A DNA stretch of 53,896 bases from Bacteroidales bacterium (lineage in GTDB: Bacteria > Bacteroidota > Bacteroidia > Bacteroidales > VadinHA17): assembly GCA_021371855.1 (NCBI GenBank), contig JAJFVL010000046.1:1-53896 (forward strand), written 5' to 3'. Below are positions 9,639 to 19,192 of this stretch, piece after piece. The notes below the pieces were generated by a model. It was not told where the DNA came from. It was given only the letters and a program-made list of their open reading frames with translations, and made no database searches. The first letter of the stretch is position 1; each line of letters starts with the position of its first letter. A program made the translations under genes and the position numbers.

Positions 9639-10172
9639 TTACGAAGAAGAAATATCTAATTTTTTTCTAATAAGAGAATATAATAAATTGACATCAAGAT
9701 TAATTCCCTCAACAATAATTTCAGCCTGTTCATAACATTTCTCACGGGAAGAAAGCTTTTGCTCAATAAAACCGAGTAATTCTTCAGCTTTTAAATTTTT
9801 AATCAAGGGACGTTCATCTGTCGATCTTGAGAGACGGCTTTTCAGTTGCCCGGCGTTCAACTTCAAATAGATGGTAAGCCCCGTTTCAATCATATACTCC
9901 ATATTATCATCATGGCACGGAGTTCCTCCACCTGTCGATATTACCGTGTTTGTTTCCGATTCAAGACTTTTTAATATTTGAGTTTCAACCTTACGGAAAT
10001 AGTTTTCTCCATATTTTGAAAAAATCTCTGCAATTGGCATACCGCAATGTTCTTCAATTGCTTTGTCAAGATCGATAAATGACCAGCCAATATGTGAAGC
10101 AAGTTTTTTCCCTGCGGTTGATTTACCGCTTCCCATAAAACCTATTATATAAATTATATGGCTACGGGGCAT
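9639..10172 (-). CDS. aroK: Shikimate kinase
   Basis: Phosphorylates shikimate at the 3-hydroxyl with ATP in the chorismate pathway. Walker A is GSGKST, the shikimate-binding region DLDKAIE lies near residue 36, STGGGTP is visible, and the lid arginine sits in STDERPLI. The protein is about 177 residues, a normal family length. The preferred start is ATG at 10172, whose A overlaps the parC TGA as TGATG. A GTG one codon upstream (10175) is the alternative. The one-base overlap suggests translational coupling to parC, an unusual partner for a shikimate kinase. Confidence 0.95.
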   Translation of the reverse strand: MPRSHIIYIIGFMGSGKSTAGKKLASHIGWSFIDLDKAIEEHCGMPIAEIFSKYGENYFRKVETQILKSLESETNTVISTGGGTPCHDDNMEYMIETGLTIYLKLNAGQLKSRLSRSTDERPLIKNLKAEELLGFIEQKLSSREKCYEQAEIIVEGINLDVNLLYSLIRKKLDISSS

Positions 10173-12787
10173 CACAATTCTAGCTCCATCTGTGTAGGAT
10201 CTTCATTAAAGATAGCCGGTTTAGGTTCTTCTCCTTCCAGGTTTTCCTCAGGTACAACCGGAGTTTCGCTTTTGACAACAGGTTCAATTTCCTGTATATT
10301 CTCTACCATATAACTGGTTAGTCTCTTCCCTTTAGCTTTATAGCTTTTTACCCCAATAAATTCGGCGACCTCAATGATCTCATTCTCCCTCTCTTTATGT
10401 TTGCCTCCGAATTGGATTTCAAAGCGTGGGTATTCAACCTCCGTGATACTTATCAGTTTCGATCCGGGATCTTCATTTATGAAACACTGTGGCTTCTCCG
10501 ATTCCTCAATTACGAACCTCTTTACATAATAGAACTTCTGCTCAGCATCCCAGTATACTGTGGAATAAACTTTCCCAGGCCTGAATTTTTCAATTATAAG
10601 TATATTGTCTTCAAAGTGGTTTGACAGGTCAAATCCGGTATTCCTGAAATATCCGTTTTTTGTGATTACAAGTATCTTGTCGTCTCCGCCGAACTCTCCA
10701 AGGAAAAGTCCTCTGCCATCAACATTAAGCCTGAATACCGCATCGTCGAACCAGATTTTTCTTCCGCCAAGGGTTGATAATCCTTTTTCTTTCAACGTTA
10801 ACTTATGTACAGCATTCCTGGTAAGTATATTACCCATAGAGGCCTTGCCCTTTATAGCCATCTGGCCAAAATCAAATTCAAAAACAAGTTTTTTGAGCCG
10901 TGCTTTCGGTTTATGATGAACCTTAATTACCTCTGCTTCTCCATTTGGATTAGCACTGAAATAAATTATTTTCGAACCCGGAGTTCCCTTTGTCAGGTTA
11001 TATTCTTTATCGCGGGTGAGACCTGTAATAGCGCATCTTTTTGCCAGTACAGGTCCGTCTTTCCCATCCTGGTATACAATATTATATATAGTACGCTCAT
11101 CATTCTTCAGAAAAATCTGAGCATAGAGGATATCACTCCCTACAAAAACTTTATCAGATACCTTTGTGATAAGATATACACCATCTCTCCTTATGACAAT
11201 AACATCATCTATATCGGAACAATCACAGATAAATTCATCTTTTTTCAGACCGGAACCGATAAAGCCCTCCTTATAATTGACATAGAGTTTCGCATTATTG
11301 GCAACGACTTTCGTTGCCTCTATAGTATCAAAACTTCTTATCTCGGTCTTTCTTTCTTTCTCTTTGCCGTATTTTTTCTTTATCTGCCTGAAATAATTGA
11401 CAGCAAAAGGAATTAGGTTTTTGAGATGATTTTTCACCTCTTCCAGTTCAGTTTCAAGGCCTTTTATGTGTTCATCAGCCTTTTTGACATCGAATTTCGA
11501 TATCCTCTTGATCTTTATTTCTGTTAACCGGATAATATCTTCCCTGGTAACTTCTCTGTAAAGCAATTTCTTAAACGGATCAAGCCCTTTGTCAATAGCT
11601 GCAATAACTGCTTCCCATGTTTCGCACTCTTCAATATCGTGAAAAATCTTTTCCTCAATAAATATCTTTTCAAGAGACGACATGTGCCACTCTTCCATAA
11701 GTTCGTTCTTCCTGATTTCAAGTTCTGTTTTCAGAAGTTCAACGGTTCTGTCAGTCGAATGCTTCAGAATTTCGCTAACTCCCATGAACGAAGGCTTGTC
11801 GTTTATTATGACGCAGGTATTCGGAGATATCGAATATTCACAATCAGTAAACGCATAGAGGGCATCTATCGTTTTATCAGGTGAAATACCCGGCAGAAGA
11901 TGGACCACTATCTCGACATTTGCAGCTGTATTATCATCTATCTTTTTGATCTTGATCTTGCCCTTGTCATTTGCCTTAATTATCGAATCAATTAAAGTTG
12001 TGGTTGTTTTCCCGAAAGGTATCTCAGTGATCACCAATTCTTTCTTATCTGTCTTTTCAATCTTAGCCCTTACTTTTACAACTCCTCCACGCTGTCCGTC
12101 ATTATACTTAGTGACATCAATCAAGCCCCCGGTCGGAAAATCGGGATAAATCACAAAATCCTTCCCCTGGAGGTAATCGATTGAAGCATCGATGAGTTCA
12201 TTAAAATTATGAGGCAGTATCTTTGATGCAAGTCCGACAGCGATTCCTTCCACACCCTGGGCAAGCAGCAACGGGAACTTGACCGGCAGGGTTACAGGTT
12301 CTTTGTTCCGTCCGTCGTACGACAGTTGCCATTCGGTAGTTTTGTTGTTAAAAACGACTTCAAGTGCAAACTTTGAGAGCCTTGCTTCAATATATCTCGG
12401 AGCGGCAGCGCCGTCTCCTGTCAGAATATTTCCCCAGTTTCCCTGTTCATCGATAAGAAGTTCTTTCTGACCTAATTGTACCAACGCATCGCCGATGGAG
12501 GCATCACCATGAGGGTGAAACTGCATTGTGTGTCCAATAATATTCGCTACTTTATTGTAACGTCCGTCATCCATTCTTTTCATAGAATGGAGTATACGGC
12601 GCTGAACCGGCTTCAGACCGTCATCAAGATGCGGGACCGCCCTTTCGAGAATAACATAAGATGCATAATCGAGGAACCAGTTCTGGAACATGCCCGATAA
12701 AGCCGTTACAGAATGAAGCGATGATGGTCCCCGCGGAACAACTTCTTTCCCTTCTGTTTTGCTGTTATCAATATCTAATTCTTCCAT
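10172..12787 (-). CDS. parC: DNA topoisomerase IV subunit A
   Basis: The DNA-cleaving subunit of topoisomerase IV, which decatenates daughter chromosomes. The 871-residue protein has the type IIA breakage-reunion domain at its N-terminus, with DGLKPVQRRIL, the helix HPHGDASIGDALV and the catalytic tyrosine in AAPRYIEARL. A coiled-coil arm follows (around KGLETELEEVKNHLKNLIPF), then a C-terminal beta-pinwheel-like region. I assign ParC rather than GyrA because it follows a 619-residue ParE-like partner after 31 bp and because this paired arrangement is usual for Bacteroidetes topoisomerase IV. GyrA is the alternative family assignment. Confidence 0.9.
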   Translation of the reverse strand: MEELDIDNSKTEGKEVVPRGPSSLHSVTALSGMFQNWFLDYASYVILERAVPHLDDGLKPVQRRILHSMKRMDDGRYNKVANIIGHTMQFHPHGDASIGDALVQLGQKELLIDEQGNWGNILTGDGAAAPRYIEARLSKFALEVVFNNKTTEWQLSYDGRNKEPVTLPVKFPLLLAQGVEGIAVGLASKILPHNFNELIDASIDYLQGKDFVIYPDFPTGGLIDVTKYNDGQRGGVVKVRAKIEKTDKKELVITEIPFGKTTTTLIDSIIKANDKGKIKIKKIDDNTAANVEIVVHLLPGISPDKTIDALYAFTDCEYSISPNTCVIINDKPSFMGVSEILKHSTDRTVELLKTELEIRKNELMEEWHMSSLEKIFIEEKIFHDIEECETWEAVIAAIDKGLDPFKKLLYREVTREDIIRLTEIKIKRISKFDVKKADEHIKGLETELEEVKNHLKNLIPFAVNYFRQIKKKYGKEKERKTEIRSFDTIEATKVVANNAKLYVNYKEGFIGSGLKKDEFICDCSDIDDVIVIRRDGVYLITKVSDKVFVGSDILYAQIFLKNDERTIYNIVYQDGKDGPVLAKRCAITGLTRDKEYNLTKGTPGSKIIYFSANPNGEAEVIKVHHKPKARLKKLVFEFDFGQMAIKGKASMGNILTRNAVHKLTLKEKGLSTLGGRKIWFDDAVFRLNVDGRGLFLGEFGGDDKILVITKNGYFRNTGFDLSNHFEDNILIIEKFRPGKVYSTVYWDAEQKFYYVKRFVIEESEKPQCFINEDPGSKLISITEVEYPRFEIQFGGKHKERENEIIEVAEFIGVKSYKAKGKRLTSYMVENIQEIEPVVKSETPVVPEENLEGEEPKPAIFNEDPTQMELEL

Positions 12788-12818
12788 ATATATACCCGCA
12801 CTTCCTGATAATTTACTT

Positions 12819-14678
12819 TTACTGTTCGTTTTCGATTTTATCTTCTTCGATTATATCTTCTTCAATCCTGAGATTTTCAATGATGAAATCCTGCCTTTCA
12901 GGAGTATTTTTGCCCATATAATATTCAAGGACACCAACTACAGAGTCATCTTTTCTCATCCTTACAGGCTCGAGCCTCATATCTTTACCGATAAAGTGTA
13001 CAAACTCATCAGGAGATATCTCTCCAAGGCCTTTAAACCTTGTCATCTCAGGGCTTGGACCCAGATCAGCAATGGCTTTTGCTTTCTCTTCAGATGAATA
13101 ACAATATCGTGTCTCTTTTTTGTTTCTTACCCTGAATAATGGCGTCTGCAAGATAAAAACATGTCCTTTCTTGACAAGATCAGGAAAGAACTGAAGGAAA
13201 AATGTTAGCAGAAGAAGCCTTATATGCATTCCGTCAACGTCGGCATCGGTGGCAACCACGACATTATTATAACGCAGGTTTTCTATTCCGTCTTCAATAT
13301 TAAGAGCAGCCTGCAGGAGATTGAACTCTTCATTCTCATAAACGATCTTCTTTGTAAGCCCGAAAGAGTTAAGAGGCTTTCCCCTCAGACTGAAGACAGC
13401 TTGTGTCTCAACATTTCTCGATTTGGTAATTGAACCGCTGGCCGAGTCTCCTTCTGTTATAAATAGTGTGGAATCAAGTTTGTTCGAATCGTTAGTGTTA
13501 TAATGAATACGGCAATCCCTCAGTTTTTTATTATGGAGGTTCACCTTCTTTGCCCTGTCGCGGGCCAGTTTCTGGATTGATGAAATAGCTTTTCTCTCCT
13601 TTTCTGAGTCCTGGATTTTTTTCAGGATGATCTTTGCTGTTTCAGAATTTTTATGAAGAAAATCGTCAAGCTGTTTCTTTATGAATTCATTTATAAAGTT
13701 TCTTACAGATGGTCCATTGGGGCCAATATCCTTTGATCCGAGCTTTGTTTTAGTCTGCGATTCAAATATTGGTTCCTCAACTTTTATACTGACAGCGGCA
13801 ATTATTGATGATCTGATGTCCGCAGGATCATAGTCTTTCTTATAAAATTCTCTTATAGTCTTTACTATAGCTTCACGGAAAGCAACCAGATGAGTTCCTC
13901 CCTGTGTTGTATTTTGTCCGTTGACAAAACTGTAATAATCTTCCCCGTATTGCAATCCATGAGTAAATGCCACTTCAATATCTTCGCCTTTCAGATGAAT
14001 TATCGGATAAAGGCCCTCTTTATTCATGTTATCATTAAGAAGATCGGCCAGTCCGTTACGTGAGAAAAACTTGTTACCGTTGAAATTAATTACCAGACCG
14101 GAATTAAGATAAACATAGTTTTTCACCATGGTCTCCATATATTCCGAGATAAAATAGTAGTTTCCGAACATACCTTCATCAGGCTGGAATATCACCTCGG
14201 TACCATTTTCTTCAGTTGTCGATTCAATAGGATGATCCTTAAGGGTGACTCCTCTTGTAAATTCAATGACTTTAACCTGTCCGTCACGTATCGATCTGAT
14301 AACAAACTTGCTCGATAATGCATTCACTGCCTTTACGCCGACTCCGTTAAGACCCACTGATTTTTTGAAGGCTTTTGAATCGTACTTGGCACCCGTATTC
14401 ATTTTGGAGACAGCATCGAGTACTTTCCCGAGGGGGATACCCCGTCCATAATCTCTTACACTGACCTCCTTCCCGATAACGGAAATATCGATCTTTTTGC
14501 CATTTCCCATCATAAACTCGTCAATGGCATTATCCATCACCTCTTTTATCAGGACATACACACCATCATCCTGCGAAGAGCCGTCTCCAAGCTTTCCGAT
14601 GTACATACCGGGCCTAAGCCTGATATGTTCCCGCCACTCCAGGGTTTTTATATTCTCTTCCGAATATCCAACTGACAT
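12819..14678 (-). CDS. parE: DNA topoisomerase IV subunit B
   Basis: The ATPase subunit of topoisomerase IV, 619 residues. The GHKL fold shows VMDNAIDEF (catalytic Glu/Asn region) and DYGRGIPLG. The transducer domain is followed by a TOPRIM domain with [11 protein letters not shown] and the metal-binding DADVDGMHI. Length is nearer to ParE/GyrB forms without the enterobacterial insertion. Upstream on the minus strand a TATATTTG element lies at 14702-14695, only 17 bases from the start codon, but no TTG sits at the right spacing. It heads the parE-parC-aroK operon. Confidence 0.92.
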   Translation of the reverse strand: MSVGYSEENIKTLEWREHIRLRPGMYIGKLGDGSSQDDGVYVLIKEVMDNAIDEFMMGNGKKIDISVIGKEVSVRDYGRGIPLGKVLDAVSKMNTGAKYDSKAFKKSVGLNGVGVKAVNALSSKFVIRSIRDGQVKVIEFTRGVTLKDHPIESTTEENGTEVIFQPDEGMFGNYYFISEYMETMVKNYVYLNSGLVINFNGNKFFSRNGLADLLNDNMNKEGLYPIIHLKGEDIEVAFTHGLQYGEDYYSFVNGQNTTQGGTHLVAFREAIVKTIREFYKKDYDPADIRSSIIAAVSIKVEEPIFESQTKTKLGSKDIGPNGPSVRNFINEFIKKQLDDFLHKNSETAKIILKKIQDSEKERKAISSIQKLARDRAKKVNLHNKKLRDCRIHYNTNDSNKLDSTLFITEGDSASGSITKSRNVETQAVFSLRGKPLNSFGLTKKIVYENEEFNLLQAALNIEDGIENLRYNNVVVATDADVDGMHIRLLLLTFFLQFFPDLVKKGHVFILQTPLFRVRNKKETRYCYSSEEKAKAIADLGPSPEMTRFKGLGEISPDEFVHFIGKDMRLEPVRMRKDDSVVGVLEYYMGKNTPERQDFIIENLRIEEDIIEEDKIENEQ

Positions 14679-14694
14679 TTTGCAGAATTTTGCG

Positions 14695-14702
14695 CAAATA
14701 TA
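14695..14702 (-). promoter_or_regulatory. Candidate -7 element upstream of parE
   Basis: TATATTTG on the minus strand fits TAnnTTTG and is followed by GCGCAAAATTC. No TTG is found 17-23 bases upstream. TTGAC occurs 26 bases upstream, which is too far for a standard match. The short distance to the start codon implies a short leader. Confidence 0.35.
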
Positions 14703-14862
14703 ACTATTTTACCGTTGGCAGTTTTTGTCAATTTTTCAACAATCGATCCCGATTTTAACTCCAAAAAAATCCAAAAAAGAACAAAGTCAGTCTAATTATC
14801 TGATTATGTGTTAATTACAAATCATGGAAGGATCAGGGATAAATGTTGATAAAAGGCAGCCT

Positions 14863-16665
14863 TTAATTTAGAATTCCCATCTGTTTCATGAGCAATGCTG
14901 CATTCATTGTATGAGTGATCCCATTCTGAAGTTTATAGTCAAATTTTATTTTTTCCCCGTCAATTTCAATTTCAAAACACTTGTTTATGACCACATCCGG
15001 ATAATCGTTTTCCATCTCTCCGAGTGATATATCGTGTGTTGCAATCAAACCAGTCCCTCCAAGTTCCACAAGCCGTTTCAGAAATAATTTTGATCCTAAA
15101 CTCTTATCGGCCGAATTGGTTCCTTTTAATATTTCATCAAGAATAAAAAACAGAGGTTCTCTGTTTTCAACTTTTGATTTTAGCTTTTTAAGCCTTTTAA
15201 GTTCTGCATAGAAATATGATTCATTACCTGAAAGAGAGTCGGTTGTCCGCATACTGGTAAAAAGCTTCATGGGAACAAAAACCATTTCCGAGGCACAAAC
15301 CGGAGCCCCGGTCATTGCTAAAATGCAGTTTACAGCAACTGTCCGCAAAAAAGTACTTTTTCCTGCCATGTTTGCCCCGGAAATTATGCATACGATTCCG
15401 TGTCTTTCGATAACAAAATCGTTGCAAACCCGCTTGTTCTCTTTAATCAACGGATGCCCCATTTTTTTTGCAGTAAAGACATTCCCGTTATCAGACAGCA
15501 CAGGGAAAACAAAGCCGGGATTATTATAAGCAAAATTCCCTAAACTGATATAAGCATCAACCTGGCCCATCATCCCGAGCCAGACAGGGAACTGGTCCTT
15601 ATATACAGACTTCCACTTTTCAAGCTTATAAATACAGTGATAATCCCATAACAACAGACCATTCAATACAAAACCGACAAAAATATTCATCCTGTTATCG
15701 AATGCCTGGATCAGACGGCCTAATGTGTTTACTGAATTAGCTGCAGAAACTTCCTGGCCTGAAAGATTTTTTTTTATATTATTAATAATTTCGGATGTAA
15801 ATGACTCACTTTCAAATGTCCTGATCAGCCCGTTCATGGAGGAGAGATACTTATACTTTCTGGATAAAACATTATGGATCCCATTGGTCCTTTTTAGCCC
15901 TGTAGTTATATAGAAAAGGTTAACAAGAAAAAGGAATGTAAAAACAGAATAATGCAAAACTCCCGATATCAGAAGCAGAAGAGATGCAATTGTAACTGCA
16001 GGAAGAAAGAAGATCAGAAATTTTTTAATTACTGATGATTTAATAATAGTTTTTTCTTCCAGCCATCTCAGAAGACCTGCAATTTCACTTTTTTCAAGAG
16101 GCCTCTTCATCCCCGATGCCATAAACTCATGCCGCCATTTCTCCTTCGTGGCAAGTTCCTTTATGGCCTGCTGCCTTAATATCAGTTCTGAAGAGAGGGG
16201 ATAGGGATCAGACAGCCACCCGGCAAGTATATCCCGGCCATATCCGGTCACAGTCCTGTTAAGATATTGAAAAAGAGAATAATCACCGAACAAATCCACG
16301 TCATTGGAAAAGTCATGTCCTGTATCAACATAAGAACTGCCCGCCTCAAATGAGGAAAGATTACCTGAAACAGCACCGGCTTCATTGCGGTTAATTTCAG
16401 CAAGGTTGCAGAGAAACTCTTTCTTCCCCGAATGCGCCGAATATAGTTTCAGCAGATAAAAGAACAACACGACAAAAACCAAAAACAAAATAAATCCTGC
16501 AAGAAAATTTAATGTAAAACCTGACCAGATAATAATGAGGCCTCCAATGAATGAAATAAGTCTTAAAACTGAAAGGATTATCAGGAGTTTTTCCTCCTTT
16601 GCCGCAAGAACACTGAAGTTCTTTTCCGCACTAAGGTATTTTTCCAATATCTGGTCTCTTTTCAT
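14863..16665 (-). CDS. Membrane-anchored MutS-family ATPase
   Basis: A 600-residue MutS homologue that keeps the C-terminal ATPase: Walker A GANMAGKST (430-438), Walker B FFILDE (506-511) and GTGLIATHDISLGEME. The mismatch-recognition and connector domains of MutS1 are absent. Instead two hydrophobic helix pairs are visible (about 25-73 and 215-258), so the protein is probably membrane-bound. A MutS core-like helical region (about 125-210 and 260-380) lies between and after them. Such proteins are known in Bacteroidetes but their function is not established, and ordinary mismatch repair is unlikely. Its start overlaps the plsC stop by 4 bases, suggesting coupled translation. Confidence 0.85.
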   Translation of the reverse strand: MKRDQILEKYLSAEKNFSVLAAKEEKLLIILSVLRLISFIGGLIIIWSGFTLNFLAGFILFLVFVVLFFYLLKLYSAHSGKKEFLCNLAEINRNEAGAVSGNLSSFEAGSSYVDTGHDFSNDVDLFGDYSLFQYLNRTVTGYGRDILAGWLSDPYPLSSELILRQQAIKELATKEKWRHEFMASGMKRPLEKSEIAGLLRWLEEKTIIKSSVIKKFLIFFLPAVTIASLLLLISGVLHYSVFTFLFLVNLFYITTGLKRTNGIHNVLSRKYKYLSSMNGLIRTFESESFTSEIINNIKKNLSGQEVSAANSVNTLGRLIQAFDNRMNIFVGFVLNGLLLWDYHCIYKLEKWKSVYKDQFPVWLGMMGQVDAYISLGNFAYNNPGFVFPVLSDNGNVFTAKKMGHPLIKENKRVCNDFVIERHGIVCIISGANMAGKSTFLRTVAVNCILAMTGAPVCASEMVFVPMKLFTSMRTTDSLSGNESYFYAELKRLKKLKSKVENREPLFFILDEILKGTNSADKSLGSKLFLKRLVELGGTGLIATHDISLGEMENDYPDVVINKCFEIEIDGEKIKFDYKLQNGITHTMNAALLMKQMGILN

Positions 16666-17417
16666 TTTATTATTTGATTATTGACCGTGGTTCTTAAATC
16701 TTTCAATTCAGAGATCATTACTGATCTGAATCTCGTGGCAAGATCGTATGGATTTTCAGTGTTAAACGAGGCAGGATTAACAGGATCAAGGACCCTGATC
16801 CTGACATGATGCCCGCTGCAGAAAATAACTCCGTGTTTTGGAAGGACACCTCCCGTCCCATCGATAAGAACAGGAAGGATCGGTACTTCAGCTTGTATTG
16901 CAAGCTCAAAAGCGCCTCTTTTAAAAACACCTATTTCATAATCCCGGGACCGGGTTCCTTCGGGGAACATCATTATTGAGATGCCTCTCTTCAGACATCT
17001 GTAAGATTTTTCAAGCATCTCTGTTTTACTCTCTTCATCACCCCTGTTTACAGTAATATAATCAGCCATTCTCAAATACCAGCCAAGAACGGGGACCGTG
17101 ACATTTTCAATTTTTGATATCCATTTGAATTTATAGCGTAAACAATTCAATAAGATGACATCAAGAATGGACTGATGGTTCGAAATTATAACGTATGTTG
17201 TTCCCCTGACAGCCTTTTCTCTGCCTTCAATATTGATATTCCAGATCGGCAACAGCCGTGATAAAATCAATCCCTGATAAATAAGCAACCAGTGAGTTAC
17301 AGCTCTTTCCCTGTCGAAAGGAAGAACCAGTACCCAAATAATAAAGGTAAGCGGAAATAATATTATAAGAATACCAATTCCCAGAAGCCAGACTATTATT
17401 GATTTAATAATATCCAT
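16662..17417 (-). CDS. plsC: 1-acyl-sn-glycerol-3-phosphate acyltransferase
   Basis: Transfers an acyl group to lysophosphatidic acid to make phosphatidic acid at the inner membrane. The 251-residue protein has an N-terminal hydrophobic segment (about 8-33). The acyltransferase motifs are NHQSILD (catalytic His/Asp) and FPEGTRSRD (glycerol-phosphate binding), with VPILPVLIDG as a later block. Length is normal. It overlaps the downstream MutS-like gene by 4 bases. About 210 bp containing repeat copy B separates its start from the lplA 3' end. Confidence 0.93.
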   Translation of the reverse strand: MDIIKSIIVWLLGIGILIILFPLTFIIWVLVLPFDRERAVTHWLLIYQGLILSRLLPIWNINIEGREKAVRGTTYVIISNHQSILDVILLNCLRYKFKWISKIENVTVPVLGWYLRMADYITVNRGDEESKTEMLEKSYRCLKRGISIMMFPEGTRSRDYEIGVFKRGAFELAIQAEVPILPVLIDGTGGVLPKHGVIFCSGHHVRIRVLDPVNPASFNTENPYDLATRFRSVMISELKDLRTTVNNQIIK

Positions 17418-17439
17418 AAATCAAATCCAATTTTGTACC

Positions 17440-17592
17440 CCTCTGGGGCTCTCTGTTTGACAAAAAGAAGAACTTTCACAGAGGAAATCCGGAGAAGACA
17501 CAGTGAACACTGAGAAATATTAGAACTTTAATTGGTTCTCCTCTGCGATCCTCTGTGGCTCCTCTGTGAAACTCTGTGTCAGTTCTTTTTTA
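17440..17592. repeat. CACAGAG/CTCTGTG repeat copy B: compound element with a gene-less inverted-arm unit
   Basis: The right-hand unit runs AAAAAGAAGAACTTTCACAG (17462-17481), then a purine arm with CACAGTG/CACTGAG to about 17514. About 22 bases follow, then a pyrimidine arm with CTCTGCG, CTCTGTGG, CTCTGTGA and CTCTGTGTC, ending AGTTCTTTTTT (about 17542-17592). The outer ends are mutually inverted (AAGAACTTTCACAGAG versus CTCTGTGTCAGTTCTT). This is the same arm orientation as the arms around the GxxExxY gene at 23107-23633, with the gene replaced by ~22 bases. A pyrimidine arm (CTCTGGGGCTCTCTG, 17443-17457) precedes it. Confidence 0.7.
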
Positions 17593-17626
17593 GTCATTTA
17601 TTAAATACTTAAACCTTATTACCAGA

Positions 17627-18577
17627 TTAAAAGAAATTAAAAACCTCTTCCTTACTGACCGGGATATTTTCTTTTTCAAACACTTTCAGAATATCCGGAA
17701 ACATATGTCGGCAACCAACGAGCTTCTTTGCAACCGGTAAAATATGTCCCGCTCCTTCAATGGCGCATTCAAGAATAATTCCGTCTTTTACATGAAGACT
17801 GCATGTATAAAATTCCCCAAGTATATCGAAACCGTTTTTAAAGGTATATTCCGGTCCATAAGCATAATTCCATTCCCAGGTCCTGTATTTTGCAGCGGCC
17901 AGCGATTCTGCATTTTCGGTTTCCGCATGAGTAAGATTATATGGCACAGCCCCGGGCAGATTACTCAGGAAATAATTCATCATCCCTGATCTGAATTCAT
18001 AAATATCAGAAAATGCATCCAGCTTATTATTCAGATTCATGACCGGTGACGGGTTTGATTCCACTGCTTTGGTCGAATAGCCCGATTTATCTTTTCGGAT
18101 GCACTTTCTGAGAATCTCAAGAGAAGAGCTGAAGAGTAAAGTGCCATGATGAAGAACGCGGTTACGGTGAACATATTCTGCGTTTCCCGATATCTTCAAC
18201 CCTTCAACTTTAAGATCGTTTTTTCCTTCAAATTTCGCCTCAACGCCAATCGAAGATAAAAACTGTATGACAGGCAGTGTATACTTCAGGAAGTCGATTT
18301 GTTTGCCCTCTTCACATTTCCTGATAAAAGTGAAATTCAGATTGCCTTTATCATGAAATACTGTTCCACCACCTGAGATCCTTCTTATGACAGGGATCCT
18401 GTTTTCAATTAAAAACCTGGTATTCACCTCTTTGTGGGCTGACTGGTTCTTTCCAATGATCACAGAGGGGCTGTTGACTCCCAAAATCATAAACTCCTGG
18501 TCGCTGTTCATAAGCAGAGTTTCCTCAATCGCAAGATTGAAGAAAGGGTCATCCGATTCGGGTTCGAGACAAAACAT
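17627..18577 (-). CDS. lplA: Lipoate-protein ligase A
   Basis: Attaches free lipoate to lipoyl domains of 2-oxoacid dehydrogenases and GcvH (scavenging route). Visible are DDPFFNLAIEE near the N-terminus, the RRISGGGTVFHDKGNLNF block binding lipoyl-AMP, and LKISGNAEY. The C-terminal accessory-like region holds CSLHVKDGIILECAIEG. I place the start at ATG 18577 (MFCLEPES), because family members begin just before the DPxFNLAxEE motif and this leaves a 19-bp gap after the PAP2 gene. A longer frame from 18652 would overlap PAP2 by 56 bases. The protein is 316 residues. lipA and lipB are also in this window. Confidence 0.9.
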   Translation of the reverse strand: MFCLEPESDDPFFNLAIEETLLMNSDQEFMILGVNSPSVIIGKNQSAHKEVNTRFLIENRIPVIRRISGGGTVFHDKGNLNFTFIRKCEEGKQIDFLKYTLPVIQFLSSIGVEAKFEGKNDLKVEGLKISGNAEYVHRNRVLHHGTLLFSSSLEILRKCIRKDKSGYSTKAVESNPSPVMNLNNKLDAFSDIYEFRSGMMNYFLSNLPGAVPYNLTHAETENAESLAAAKYRTWEWNYAYGPEYTFKNGFDILGEFYTCSLHVKDGIILECAIEGAGHILPVAKKLVGCRHMFPDILKVFEKENIPVSKEEVFNFF

Positions 18578-18596
18578 GATTGTGGAGAGAGTATGA

Positions 18597-19184
18597 TCAG
18601 GTACTTTGGCCAGATGAGAAATATGGTTTATTTTGGAGTAACTTATTGTCAATCCACAAATATGATCTGTAAATACTCCAACCGACTAATATTCCGAAAA
18701 ACGAACCGCAAAGCACATCACCGGGATAATGGACACCCAGATATATCCTGCTGTAGCCTACAATGACTGCCCATAATACAATGCTGATTGAAAACCATCT
18801 TTTTCTGATAAACAAAAGACTGAGAACGGCAACATTAAAAGAATTTGCGGCATGCGAAGAGACAAAACCAAACTGCCCGCCGCATTTACCATTGACAATA
18901 TGAACAAGTCCTTCCAGAGAGGGCTCATGACAGGGACGCAACCGCTGAACGGTATTTTTAAAAAGCTGAACAGAGCCCTGATCTGCGAGAAGTACAGATA
19001 AAATTATTAAACCAAGTATAACGAGAAATTTCTTTTTGTATTTATATCCCAGGAAGATAAGAATCGCCAGGTATAAAGGGGCCCATATCAGTTTACCACT
19101 TAGAGCGACCATTATCTGGTCCCAGAAAGGAGTATTCAACGAGTTCAGAAAAAGAAATAACTGTTGATCGAGTCGTTCAAGCAT
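18597..19184 (-). CDS. PAP2-superfamily membrane phosphatase
   Basis: A 195-residue integral membrane protein with the three PAP2 motifs: KNTVQRLRP, VSSHAANSF (a GxxSSHA variant of the usual PSGH) and SRIYLGVHYPGDV with the catalytic His and Asp. About five hydrophobic helices are visible. Substrate could be undecaprenyl diphosphate or phosphatidic/phosphatidylglycerol phosphate, and the sequence does not decide. It lies 8 bp after obg and 19 bp before the lplA start, so it is probably part of a hpt-adk-obg run of genes. Confidence 0.88.
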   Translation of the reverse strand: MLERLDQQLFLFLNSLNTPFWDQIMVALSGKLIWAPLYLAILIFLGYKYKKKFLVILGLIILSVLLADQGSVQLFKNTVQRLRPCHEPSLEGLVHIVNGKCGGQFGFVSSHAANSFNVAVLSLLFIRKRWFSISIVLWAVIVGYSRIYLGVHYPGDVLCGSFFGILVGWSIYRSYLWIDNKLLQNKPYFSSGQST

Positions 19185-19192
19185 AATATTAA

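Noticed and set aside
10805..11416. 203-codon antisense frame inside parC
   Set aside because: A shadow frame opposite conserved parC codons.
18578..18652. Upstream start for lplA
   Set aside because: It would overlap the PAP2 gene by 56 bases, and the added 25 residues precede the point where family members start.
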